DNA of 64,000 nucleotides from Metaclostridioides mangenotii (GTDB taxonomy: Bacteria > Bacillota > Clostridia > Peptostreptococcales > Peptostreptococcaceae), in contig NZ_JAGGJX010000006.1 in assembly GCF_017873185.1 (NCBI RefSeq), positions 110,952-174,951 on the forward strand, read 5' to 3'. This document shows positions 16,377-24,040 of the stretch, one piece after another. How positions within the stretch are numbered: position 1 is the first letter of the stretch; each line of letters opens with the position of its first letter. A program made the position numbers and the translations under genes. The notes beneath the pieces were generated by a model. That model worked only from the letters and a program-made list of their open reading frames with translations. It did no database searches and was not told the DNA's origin.

Positions 16377-17264
16377 GTGGAGTTATACGAAGCGATTTTT
16401 TATAGAAAAACTGTAGAAAAGTATTCTATAAAAAAAGTTAAACAACCTATGATAGAAGATATCAAGAGAATATGTAAGAATATAACATACCTCAATGAGG
16501 ATTTGAATATAAAAGCTAATGTTGTAGATAGAGGCCACATTATCCACTTTTTAATGGGGAAGGAGTGTAAGGTAAAAGCTCCTCATTATATAGTCGTGAC
16601 ATCTGACAAAGGAACTGACTATTTACAAAATATTGGCTTTGCTATTGAAAGTGTTGTTCTTCAGCTTACATCTTTGGGAATAGGGACGTGTTACATAGAA
16701 AGCAATTTAGATAAAGATGATATGAAAGATATAATAGATAGCGAAGAAGAGAAAAGCGATAGAGAGGATTCTCAGATAGATTTTTTTGAAGAAGTAGAAG
16801 AAATTGATGAATCACCTTACGTAATAATCGCATTTGGATATCCTGCTAAAGGAGAGGAACTATTTAGGAGAAGAGATGCAAAACCAGATAGAAAATCACT
16901 TAAGGATATAACGAAAGGCTTTAAAGGGAGTTCTGAGTGGGATTGTATATTGGATATGGCTAGAAGAGCTCCATCTATAAATAATTGTCAGCCCTGGTTT
17001 TTTTATAAAGAGGGAGAATTGGTGCACTTATGTGAGAAAAAACAAAAGCAACATTTAGAGGAAATGTCTAAGATAAGCGTGGGAGCTGCTCTAAGGCATT
17101 TTGATATTGCCTGTAAATACCATGAAGTAAACGTTATTTATGAAAAAGCAGATCATAAGGATAGAAGGGGTAAGGAGTACTTTATTAGTATTAAAAGATC
17201 AGGCGTTAATTTAGAATCTGATGAAGAGGGTATAGAAGCTGGAAGTAAAGATAAAGGTCAGTAA
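16377..17264 (+). CDS. Nitroreductase-family protein (TM1586-like)
   Basis: This 295-residue protein resembles the TM1586-type nitroreductases. These are pseudo-dimers of two nitroreductase half-domains in one chain. The first half begins with the common YEAIFYRKTVEKY stretch, and the second has a flavin-contact block ARRAPSINNCQPW near residue 200. An acidic insertion (about 120-140, SEEEKSDREDSQ) is present. It is probably an FMN-dependent NAD(P)H oxidoreductase; the substrate is unknown. The start is GTG at 16377 with AGGAGGGA upstream. It ends at a 19-bp terminator stem. Confidence 0.75.
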   Translation: MELYEAIFYRKTVEKYSIKKVKQPMIEDIKRICKNITYLNEDLNIKANVVDRGHIIHFLMGKECKVKAPHYIVVTSDKGTDYLQNIGFAIESVVLQLTSLGIGTCYIESNLDKDDMKDIIDSEEEKSDREDSQIDFFEEVEEIDESPYVIIAFGYPAKGEELFRRRDAKPDRKSLKDITKGFKGSSEWDCILDMARRAPSINNCQPWFFYKEGELVHLCEKKQKQHLEEMSKISVGAALRHFDIACKYHEVNVIYEKADHKDRRGKEYFISIKRSGVNLESDEEGIEAGSKDKGQ

Positions 17265-17288
17265 GATACAAAAGATTACGCATACTTA

Positions 17289-17350
17289 ACAGGTAATTAA
17301 TTATTTATATTTTACACATTAAATTTAAATAATTAATTGCCTGTGTTTTT
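17289..17350 (+). terminator. Terminator of the nitroreductase gene
   Basis: A 19-bp stem (17289-17307 with 17326-17344, one G-T pair) is followed by a T-run. Confidence 0.9.
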
Positions 17351-17386
17351 ATATTCAGAGATATTTAAAATATAAAAATTAAACTA

Positions 17387-17400
17387 GACATATATATGTC
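17387..17400. promoter_or_regulatory. 14-bp palindrome upstream of the pseudogene
   Basis: GACATATATATGTC is a perfect dyad 50 bp before the decayed GyrI-like gene. It may be a leftover operator; no matching copy was noticed elsewhere. Confidence 0.3.
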
Positions 17401-17449
17401 ATATTAAAGATGTTAATATTAATAAAAATGCACTTTAGGAGAGTTAATA

Positions 17450-17658
17450 ATGATAAAACATGAATGGAGAAAGCACGAAAAAGATATATATGTCCCAAAG
17501 GCTAGACCAGAACTTATAAAAGTTCTCAAAATTTATTGCGATAGAAGGAAAAGGAAATCCAAATGACCAACCATTTGCAATATCTATCTGATCCGCGTAA
17601 AGCTGATCCTTTAAAAATGAAAACTGTTTTACGATTTTCTGTTACAGAGGAAGATTAA
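17450..17658 (+). pseudogene. Decayed GyrI-like small-molecule-binding protein gene
   Basis: The first 38 codons (ATG at 17450, AGGAGAG upstream) give the characteristic start MIKHEWRKHEKDIYVPK of the COG4832 GyrI-like family. After a frameshift the frame continues as FIAIEGKGNPNDQPFA, again typical. A second frame change then gives YLSDPRKADPLKMKTVLRF, the normal C-terminus of the family. Roughly 130-150 central codons are missing. An internal deletion plus frameshifts have therefore inactivated the gene. The rest of the 612-bp gap between 17264 and 17877 holds only the terminator and palindrome listed separately. Confidence 0.75.
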
Positions 17659-17876
17659 ATTTAAATAAAGGAAACAAAAGATTTCGTAACCAAACTATCG
17701 ATGATTTATTAATTGAATAATTCTAAAATATCTACATAAATATTTCTCAGTAATGTATTATATAATATATAGAATCAACTAAATAGCTGTGAACTTTGTT
17801 AAGCATCATAGAACAATGTAAATTTAACTAATCAAAAAAACTCACCAAAATGATGTATGTGGAAGGAATGATAATA

Positions 17877-18308
17877 ATGAAATTTAATCTGTCTGAATGT
17901 ATTGGATTTATAACTAATACAACAATGAAGTTTGTTTCAGAAGATTTTAATAGACGCTTAGAAGCTAAAGGATCAACTAGAATACAATGGATTGCTTTAT
18001 ATTTTTTGAACGAAGAAAAAAAATCTATAAGCCAAAAGGAATTAGCTACTTTGATGAACATAAAAGATTCTTCTCTTGCTAGACTAGTAGATAGGATGGA
18101 GAGAGATGGATTAATTAGACGGGTTGAAAATCCAAAAGATAAACGTGTAAAATTTCTTGAACTAACTAACGATGGTCGAAATAAGATTGAGACATTATTG
18201 CCTGAAGGAAAATATTTTAGTGATTTACTCTTAGAGGATATAACAGAGGAAGAATTAGTAACTTTTTATAAAGTTTTAGACAAAATGTCAAATAATATTA
18301 AGAAATGA
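17877..18308 (+). CDS. MarR-family regulator with OhrR-like N-terminal cysteine
   Basis: This 143-residue MarR winged-helix protein has the DNA-binding helix SQKELATLMNIKDSSLARLVDRMERDGL at about 53-80 and a wing VENPKDKRVKFLELT. Its only conserved-looking cysteine, C8 in LSECIGFI, aligns with the peroxide-sensing Cys15 of Bacillus OhrR (QLCFLL) when the first helix is superposed. This suggests redox sensing, by inference. The ATG at 17877 follows GGAAGGA by 9 nt. The stop codon lies in a terminator stem, and a promoter with a large palindrome follows at once. The regulator therefore very likely controls the ahpD-like/lpd/lplA operon. Confidence 0.85.
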   Translation: MKFNLSECIGFITNTTMKFVSEDFNRRLEAKGSTRIQWIALYFLNEEKKSISQKELATLMNIKDSSLARLVDRMERDGLIRRVENPKDKRVKFLELTNDGRNKIETLLPEGKYFSDLLLEDITEEELVTFYKVLDKMSNNIKK

Positions 18309-18333
18309 TAATAATTATATCATTTCTTTTTTT
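18301..18333 (+). terminator. Terminator of the marR gene
   Basis: AGAAATGATA (18301-18310, including the stop codon) pairs with TATCATTTCT (18318-18327) and a T-run follows. It separates marR from the next promoter. Confidence 0.8.
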
Positions 18334-18334
18334 A

Positions 18335-18388
18335 TTGACATAAAAAATATTGATTGCTATACTAATAATTAGTATAGCAATCAATATT
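18335..18388 (+). promoter_or_regulatory. Strong promoter overlapped by a 19-bp inverted repeat (MarR operator)
   Basis: TTGACA (18335-18340) and TATACT (18358-18363) are spaced by 17 bp. A perfect palindrome with 19-bp arms (18346-18364 and 18370-18388, 5-nt centre) covers the spacer, the -10 and the start site. A bound dimer would block RNA polymerase. The site lies between the MarR gene and the operon it probably represses. Confidence 0.8.
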
Positions 18389-18431
18389 AAAAAGTAATTT
18401 AAAAATAATAAAAATAATAGGAGGTAATGAA

Positions 18432-18785
18432 ATGGCGAAGAATGTTAGAGAGATGCTAAATGATTTTGTAGGTGGGATTGGAGCCCTTGGTGAAACAAAC
18501 GAGCAGATGGTTGGAGCATTTATGGGATTATTAGGTTCCGCGTATGAACCAAATGCGATGGATCTTAAAACAAAAGAACTTATTAGTGTTGGAATCGCTT
18601 GTTATAACAGATGTGAATACTGTATAGTTTACCATTCTTACAAAGCGTTTGAAGCAGGGGCTACTAAAGAAGAAATTATAGAAGCAGCTATGGTTTCAGT
18701 TGCTTTTGGTGGAGGGCCTTCTATGGCATATTCAGTAACAATATTAAAGGATTGCATTAACGAGTTTGAAAACGATTTCAAATAA
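18432..18785 (+). CDS. AhpD-like carboxymuconolactone decarboxylase-fold protein
   Basis: This 117-residue all-helical protein has the AhpD redox motif C61-x2-C64-x3-H68. Glu49 lies 12 residues before the first cysteine, the same spacing as the Glu118-Cys130-Cys133-His137 relay of Mycobacterium AhpD. That enzyme reduces peroxides or a peroxiredoxin with electrons from a lipoylated protein. Here the next gene encodes just such a lipoylated reductase. AGGAGG lies 7 nt before the ATG. It is the first gene of a three-gene operon behind a MarR-type operator. No ahpC is present in the window, so the oxidised substrate is unknown. Confidence 0.85.
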   Translation: MAKNVREMLNDFVGGIGALGETNEQMVGAFMGLLGSAYEPNAMDLKTKELISVGIACYNRCEYCIVYHSYKAFEAGATKEEIIEAAMVSVAFGGGPSMAYSVTILKDCINEFENDFK

Positions 18786-18843
18786 ATAAAATATATTTAA
18801 ATCGGAGGAGAGGGTGTCTAACCTCTTTTTTAAGGAGAATGAT

Positions 18844-20541
18844 ATGACAAATATTATACTAAATAAATTATCTGGCGAGGATAAAAATGCAAAAGTTGGC
18901 AAAATTTTAATAAAGCAAGGACAGCAAATTCAAGAGGGCGACGGTCTTTTTAACGCTGAATCTGCAAAAGGAAACTTTCTTGTAAAATCACAATATGAAG
19001 GAACGATACTAAACGTTCTGATAGAGGAAGGTCAGAATATCAAAATAGGTGAAGCTATAGCAAAAATTGAAGGTGAAAAGGTTAATAAAGAGCCGATACA
19101 ATCTAATGCTAAATATAACTTTGGTTTAGCAAAACCTAAGAAAGAAGATATTGTTTGTGATGTTGCAATCATTGGTGGAGGACCTGGTGGATATGTTTCA
19201 GCAATTCGTGCTGCTCAATTAGGAGCTAGTGTTGCACTAATTGAAAAGGACAAGCTTGGTGGAACATGTTTAAATTATGGTTGTATACCGACAAAAAGCT
19301 TTGTAAAAAGTGCACATCTTTATGATGAAATGAAAAAGTGTTCTGAATTTGGAATTAAAACTAATCAGATAGATATACAACTAGATAAGATTGTAGAAAG
19401 AAAAAATGAGGTGGTTTCAAACTTAACTGGTGGTATAAAACATCTTTTAGACCACTGGCAAATAAAGTATATCGAGGGTGAAGCAAAGGTTTCAAAAGAT
19501 ATTATCACTGTTAATAACAATAAAATAGACGCTACTATTAAAGCTAAAAATATAATTATAGCTACAGGTTCATCACCTGCAAAATTAAATGTTCCAGGTT
19601 CAGATCTACAATCAGTTTTAACCAATGAAGAGATTCTAGAACTTAACAGTATACCTAAGACTCTTACTGTTATTGGTGGTGGAGTTATAGGAATGGAATT
19701 TGCATTTATTTTTAATACATTTGGTTGTAAAGTAACGGTAGTAGAATATATGGATAATATCTTAGCCAGTCTTGATGACGATATAATAGATATAATTGTA
19801 GATGAATGCAATCAACGTGGTATTAAAATTTGCACAAATTCAAAGGTAGAAGAAATATTTATGTCTGAAGATGAGCAAACAGTAATAGCTTTTTCAAAAG
19901 ATGATAAAAAGCACTTTGTAATTAGTGATACTGTTTTAATGTCAGTTGGAAGAAAACCTAATTTATCTTCTATTGATTTAGATGAACTTGATGTAGAGTT
20001 AAATGAGAAAAAGAATGGAATTGAAGTAGATAGTAGTATGGTTACTACAAATCCGTCTATCTATGCAATCGGAGATATTACAAATAAAATACAACTTGCT
20101 CATGTGGCCAGTCATCAAGGAATTGTTGCGGCAGAAAATTGTATGGGTAAAACAAGTGTTATGGATTATACAGCTATTCCTAGTGCAGTATTCTTATCTC
20201 CAGAAATTGGTGTAGTCGGGCTTAGCGAGAAGGAAGCTAAGAAGGGTGGGATTCCTTATAAAATAAGTAAGTTCCCATTTGCTGCAAACGGCAAGGCACT
20301 AAGCCAGGGTGAAGGTAAAGGCTTTGTAAAAGCTCTTTATTGTGAAGAAGATCACATTATCTTGGGTGCTGCTGTGATTGGTCCTGGAGCTACAGATTTA
20401 ATTTCAAACTTCACTCATTTTATTGAAAATAAGACTGACTACAGAACACTGAACAAGACTGTATTCGCTCATCCAACTACAGCAGAGTCTGTCAATGAAG
20501 CTATCTTGGGCATAACTGGGGAGGCAATTCATTTTGCATAA
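18844..20541 (+). CDS. lpdA: Lipoyl-domain-fused dihydrolipoamide dehydrogenase
   Basis: This 565-residue protein has an N-terminal lipoyl domain (residues 1-78; lipoylation site K42 in ESAKGN), then a linker and a full dihydrolipoamide dehydrogenase. The latter has an FAD site GGGPGG at 111-116, a redox disulfide C142-x4-C147, a second NAD-binding GGGVIG, and a C-terminal HPTTAE with the catalytic His-Glu. It oxidises or reduces its own lipoyl arm with NAD(H). No E1/E2 dehydrogenase genes are nearby, so it is not part of a classical 2-oxoacid complex. The likely partner is the AhpD-like protein encoded before it. AAGGAG lies 6 nt before the ATG; a weak hairpin with a T-run (18809-18830) sits between the two genes. 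Confidence 0.9.
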   Translation: MTNIILNKLSGEDKNAKVGKILIKQGQQIQEGDGLFNAESAKGNFLVKSQYEGTILNVLIEEGQNIKIGEAIAKIEGEKVNKEPIQSNAKYNFGLAKPKKEDIVCDVAIIGGGPGGYVSAIRAAQLGASVALIEKDKLGGTCLNYGCIPTKSFVKSAHLYDEMKKCSEFGIKTNQIDIQLDKIVERKNEVVSNLTGGIKHLLDHWQIKYIEGEAKVSKDIITVNNNKIDATIKAKNIIIATGSSPAKLNVPGSDLQSVLTNEEILELNSIPKTLTVIGGGVIGMEFAFIFNTFGCKVTVVEYMDNILASLDDDIIDIIVDECNQRGIKICTNSKVEEIFMSEDEQTVIAFSKDDKKHFVISDTVLMSVGRKPNLSSIDLDELDVELNEKKNGIEVDSSMVTTNPSIYAIGDITNKIQLAHVASHQGIVAAENCMGKTSVMDYTAIPSAVFLSPEIGVVGLSEKEAKKGGIPYKISKFPFAANGKALSQGEGKGFVKALYCEEDHIILGAAVIGPGATDLISNFTHFIENKTDYRTLNKTVFAHPTTAESVNEAILGITGEAIHFA

Positions 20542-21481
20542 AATATATATATCAAATAGTTATAATCCATATTTTAATTTAGCATTTGAAGAGTACCTCG
20601 TTAAGCATTATTCGCACCAAGATGATATTCTATTTTTGTGGCAGAATCAGAATACTGTAGTTATAGGCAGAAACCAGAATCCTTGGAAGGAATGTAATAT
20701 GAAAGAACTGAATCTCCAAAAAGGGAAGCTAGTAAGAAGACTTTCTGGAGGAGGAGCTGTTTTTCATGATAAAGGGAATTTGAACTTTACATTTATTTCA
20801 GATTATGGTGAAGGCAAATTAAAAGAGAATATAAACATTATTATTGAGGCACTATCATCAAATGAGATTAAAGCTGAATTCTGTGGAAAAAATGATATTT
20901 TAGTAAATGGCAATAAGATCTCAGGAAATGCATTCTTTATTGAGAACGATATATTGTGTCACCACGGTACTTTATTAGTTGATGTTGATATAGATAAATT
21001 GAGCCGTATATTAACTGTTTCTGAAAATAAGTTAAAATCTAAAGGAATTGATTCAGTAAATTCTAGAGTAATAAATATAAATAAGCTCAATAGAGAAATT
21101 TCAACTGAGAGTTTAAAAACCGATTTAATAAATACATTCTCATCATTGGGCAATAATGCATCATTTTTTATAGTTGACGAAAAAGTTATTAAAGATGATC
21201 ATATAAGATTAGTTGATATATACAAACTGATGAATACTTACGAAAGCTGGGAATGGAATTTCGGATCTTCACCTGAATTTAATTATCAAATTTCAAAACG
21301 ATTTACGTGGGGCGGAGTAGACATTGATCTTTTAGTGAAAGATGGAATAATAGTTGAAGCAAACGTGTATACAGATGCTTTGGATGTTGATTTACCCCGA
21401 AGTATTAAAAATATAATATTAAATACAAAATTTGATCATCAAAATACAGTTGACCTTATCTCAAAGAAACTTTCAATTTAA
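20534..21481 (+). CDS. lplA: Lipoate-protein ligase A
   Basis: This 315-residue LplA-type ligase has the family start NPYFNLAFEEYL, the RRLSGGGAVFHDKGNLNFTF block (about 67-86) and the lysine-bearing NGNKISGNAFF motif near 127. It activates lipoate with ATP and attaches it to a lysine of a target lipoyl domain. A C-terminal accessory domain is present (about 240-315). The start is a TTG that overlaps the preceding lpd stop by 8 bp, with GGGGAGG 9 nt upstream, so it is translationally coupled to its probable substrate. Its presence makes the operon self-sufficient if lipoate is scavenged. Confidence 0.9.
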   Translation: MHKIYISNSYNPYFNLAFEEYLVKHYSHQDDILFLWQNQNTVVIGRNQNPWKECNMKELNLQKGKLVRRLSGGGAVFHDKGNLNFTFISDYGEGKLKENINIIIEALSSNEIKAEFCGKNDILVNGNKISGNAFFIENDILCHHGTLLVDVDIDKLSRILTVSENKLKSKGIDSVNSRVININKLNREISTESLKTDLINTFSSLGNNASFFIVDEKVIKDDHIRLVDIYKLMNTYESWEWNFGSSPEFNYQISKRFTWGGVDIDLLVKDGIIVEANVYTDALDVDLPRSIKNIILNTKFDHQNTVDLISKKLSI

Positions 21482-21532
21482 GTGGTCACTGTAATTAGAT
21501 TTAAAAAATTAATAATAAATGAACCTAAACAT

Positions 21533-21569
21533 AAAAATAGACTATTAAACAATGTAGTCTATTTTTTTA
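21533..21569 (+). terminator. Terminator of the ahpD-lpd-lplA operon
   Basis: A 12-bp stem (21533-21544 with 21555-21566) with a 10-nt loop is followed by T residues. Confidence 0.85.
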
Positions 21570-21614
21570 TAACAAGTATTATATATAAGATTTTAAAAAA
21601 GATATTTTATATGT

Positions 21615-21781
21615 TATAATCAACTTGAAAGAGAATAAATATTAGAAAAATTTAAGGGGGGAACTTGATGTCCGCATCTGTTTTTAACTCAATCAACTAA
21701 ATTAAATAGTTGTATCTTAAAAAGTTTTTTAACCTATACTATTTAGGTTTATTTATTGACGACTTTTTAAGTATAAGTTAG
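21615..21781 (+). other. Possible leader transcript with a 10-codon ORF and stem-loop
   Basis: A TATAAT at 21615-21620 is followed by a strong ribosome binding site (AAGGGGGG) and a 10-codon ORF MSASVFNSIN (21668-21700). Next comes a structured stretch: an outer 10-bp stem (21716-21725 with 21772-21781) encloses a hairpin (AACCTA at 21731 with TAGGTT at 21744). This part of the 622-bp gap between lplA and bpsA has no larger gene. The layout resembles a leader-peptide attenuator, but nothing proves translation. Confidence 0.35.
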
Positions 21782-21954
21782 AAACATGGATATCATTAAA
21801 CCTTAAAATATTAAAGTAATCAATTATCTTTAGGATTACTTTATAAATATGAAATATTATATACTCTATATTAGGTTTGTTTTTTACAATATGGTTTTTA
21901 GTAAACTTATTGAAAATTAATATAGGATAATATTTTGCATATAATTAAAATGGG

Positions 21955-21996
21955 AAAAGGTTATAGTGACTTTGTGTTACTATGGCCTTTTTTGTT
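21955..21996 (+). terminator. Terminator-like hairpin 110 bp before bpsA
   Basis: AAAAGGTTATAGT (21955-21967) pairs with ACTATGGCCTTTT through two G-T pairs. A run of T follows. It may terminate the short leader transcript or act as an attenuator for bpsA-speD. Confidence 0.65.
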
Positions 21997-22103
21997 TTTG
22001 TCCATGTTTCTTTACTTATAAATATTTGCATAGATAAATCATCATTTTAGATTTTTAAATTTATGCTATGAATTTAACATCTATAAACATGGAGGAATAA
22101 ACA

Positions 22104-23273
22104 ATGCCAAATTATATTGAAAAAATAAATAATAATGTAAATATTGAAGAAGGCAAGAAAGCCATAGAAAATATATTAATCACAATATACCTTAAAGAAG
22201 GAGTTTCTACCAAAGAACTTGCAAAAAAGAATCTCCTACCTATTCCTATAGCTACAGCTATAAAAAAAGAATTTATTAAAAAAGGATTGGTTATTCAAGA
22301 CAGGGGAGTAAGGCTTACAGAAAAGGGGAGACATTTTGTAGAAGAGGTATTAGGGTTTAATAAAATAAATAAAGGTTTATATATGAAACTACTAATGGAA
22401 CCTTGGGTGGAACATAGTGAAGTTATTGAAATTAAAGAGAAACTTCAAGAGACCTTTAATAATCGTCCACAGGTAGATGTAACTATAGATCAATCAAAAT
22501 CCAGTATAGATACGTCTTTAAAAAGAGCGATATTGTGTCTTAAAAATCACGGCTTAGTAGGAAAGAGAATTTTGTGTTTGGGTGACGATGATTTAGTAAG
22601 TATATCTTTAGGGTATTTACTAAAGAAACTTTTCAATGACAATATTCATCATAACACTAAGATTACAGTAATGGATATTGATAAAAGGATTATAAATTAT
22701 ATAAGCAATATAGTTGTACAAGAATCTCTTCCGATTAATTGTGAGTATGTAGATTTTAGTGAACCATTAGACAATGACTTTAAAAATCAATTTGATTGTT
22801 TTTTTACAGACCCACCTTATACCATAGAAGGGATGAACATATTTATTTCTAGAGGAATTGAAGCCTTAATGGACGATAGTGGCCTTAATATATATTTTTC
22901 ATATGCTCACAAGTCACCAGATTTTCAATTAACTATGCAAAAATATTTCTTAAGCATGGGACTTACAGTTTCGGAGATAATACCTAGGTTTAATACCTAT
23001 GAAGGTGCTAGCATAATCGGAAACACAGGACAAATGATTATTCTTAAGACTACTAATGGAACTAAAGCGTTAATAAAAGACCCTTATAAAGGAGCTTTAT
23101 ATACTGGAGAATTGAAGGAAACAGTGCGCTATTATAGATGTAGAAAATGTAGTGAAATTTTAAGGGTAGGGCGTTCTGAAAAATTTAATACAATAGAAAT
23201 ATTAAAGTCAAAAGGATGCTACAAATGTAATAGTCAAGTATTTGATTTAATTAAAAGAAAAAATATGAGTTAG
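22104..23273 (+). CDS. bpsA: Branched-chain polyamine synthase BpsA
   Basis: This 389-residue protein matches bis-aminopropyl spermidine synthase (DUF43/PF01861). An N-terminal winged-helix-like part (about 20-80) precedes a Rossmann aminopropyltransferase domain. The catalytic acidic stretch GDDDLVS is at 160-166 and DPPYT at 236-240. Characterised thermophile enzymes add two aminopropyl groups from decarboxylated SAM to spermidine. A C-terminal extension with C346-x2-C349 and C372-x2-C375 predicts a zinc ribbon. The next gene is speD, which makes the aminopropyl donor. GGAGG precedes the ATG. Activity on a branched product in this mesophile-like genome is inferred. Confidence 0.85.
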   Translation: MPNYIEKINNNVNIEEGKKAIENILITIYLKEGVSTKELAKKNLLPIPIATAIKKEFIKKGLVIQDRGVRLTEKGRHFVEEVLGFNKINKGLYMKLLMEPWVEHSEVIEIKEKLQETFNNRPQVDVTIDQSKSSIDTSLKRAILCLKNHGLVGKRILCLGDDDLVSISLGYLLKKLFNDNIHHNTKITVMDIDKRIINYISNIVVQESLPINCEYVDFSEPLDNDFKNQFDCFFTDPPYTIEGMNIFISRGIEALMDDSGLNIYFSYAHKSPDFQLTMQKYFLSMGLTVSEIIPRFNTYEGASIIGNTGQMIILKTTNGTKALIKDPYKGALYTGELKETVRYYRCRKCSEILRVGRSEKFNTIEILKSKGCYKCNSQVFDLIKRKNMS

Positions 23274-23309
23274 ATAAAGAATATAAAAAAGTACAGAACA
23301 GGAGAAATC

Positions 23310-23675
23310 ATGATTAAACTAAAGCAATTAGGAAAACATCTTTTAATCGAGTACTATGGTTGTGATAGTAAAATATTAAAAAATACATCGTTAATAGAGA
23401 AATATATGATAGAAGCTACTAAAGTAGCTCAAGCTACAATAGTGGAAAGTGTATTTCATACATTTAATCCTTGGGGTGTTAGTGGAGTTATCGTTATTAA
23501 AGAATCACATTTAGCTATTCATACTTGGCCAGAATATAAATATGCAGCTGTTGATTTATTTACCTGCGGGATTACTATAAAACCTTGGAATGCTTTTAAA
23601 CTTTTAGAAGAAAAATTAAAGGCAGAAAGGTATGATTTAACAGAAATATCTAGGGGTATAGCTGACAGAATTTAA
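23310..23675 (+). CDS. speD: S-adenosylmethionine decarboxylase proenzyme
   Basis: This 121-residue class 1B SpeD proenzyme cleaves itself between E65 and S66 ([12 protein letters not shown]) to create the pyruvoyl cofactor. H71 and C86 (FTCG) keep the spacing of the Thermotoga enzyme (S63, H68, C83). It supplies decarboxylated SAM for aminopropyl transfer. It lies 36 bp after bpsA with CAGGAG upstream and is surely co-transcribed with it. No spermidine synthase (speE) is in the window. Confidence 0.95.
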   Translation: MIKLKQLGKHLLIEYYGCDSKILKNTSLIEKYMIEATKVAQATIVESVFHTFNPWGVSGVIVIKESHLAIHTWPEYKYAAVDLFTCGITIKPWNAFKLLEEKLKAERYDLTEISRGIADRI

Positions 23676-23726
23676 AAGTTAAAATAAAATATAAAATATA
23701 AATTTTAACTTTAAAAAATTAAAAGA

Positions 23727-23755
23727 TTGACAGAAAGAGCAATAAGTGGTTTAAT
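23727..23755 (+). promoter_or_regulatory. Promoter of the pyrF-carAB operon
   Basis: TTGACA at 23727-23732 and TTTAAT at 23750-23755 are spaced by 17 bp. It precedes a leader of about 280 nt containing PyrR elements. Confidence 0.65.
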
Positions 23756-23825
23756 GATTAGAAGATAAAATAAAACATTAAGTATCGATATAGGAATTAA
23801 ACTATCATAATTAAATCAATAAATT

Positions 23826-23855
23826 TTCTAAGTCCAGAGAGGCTAAGCAGATTAG
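23826..23855 (+). promoter_or_regulatory. PyrR-binding RNA element 1
   Basis: The leader contains AGTCCAGAGAGGCT, the conserved PyrR recognition loop sequence, within a short stem. No terminator follows it directly, so it may be a relic of a second attenuator or an auxiliary binding loop. Confidence 0.75.
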
Positions 23856-23895
23856 TTGATTAACTACTATCGATAATAAAAATAAATACATAAAG

Positions 23896-23935
23896 TCTTT
23901 TAAACTAGTCCAGAGAGACTGGGAAAGATATCTCA
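23896..23935 (+). promoter_or_regulatory. PyrR-binding RNA element 2 (anti-antiterminator)
   Basis: AGTCCAGAGAGACTGGGAAAG at 23907-23927 matches the PyrR site, with AGTC/GACT pairing and an outer CTTTT/AAAG stem. PyrR bound to UMP would hold this hairpin and allow the terminator at 23969 to form. pyrR itself is not in the window. Confidence 0.85.
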
Positions 23936-23968
23936 TACCACACATATGTGGAATTTAGAATGCAGATG

Positions 23969-24004
23969 AATCCTTCTACCTCTTTGGTAGGAGGATTTTT
24001 TATT
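23969..24004 (+). terminator. Pyr attenuator terminator
   Basis: AATCCTTCTACC (23969-23980) pairs with GGTAGGAGGATT (23986-23997, one G-T pair). A T-run follows, 37 bp before pyrF. It is the switchable terminator of the PyrR system. Confidence 0.9.
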
Positions 24005-24040
24005 ATGAGAATTAGGCTTTATAGTTTAGGAGGAAATGAA

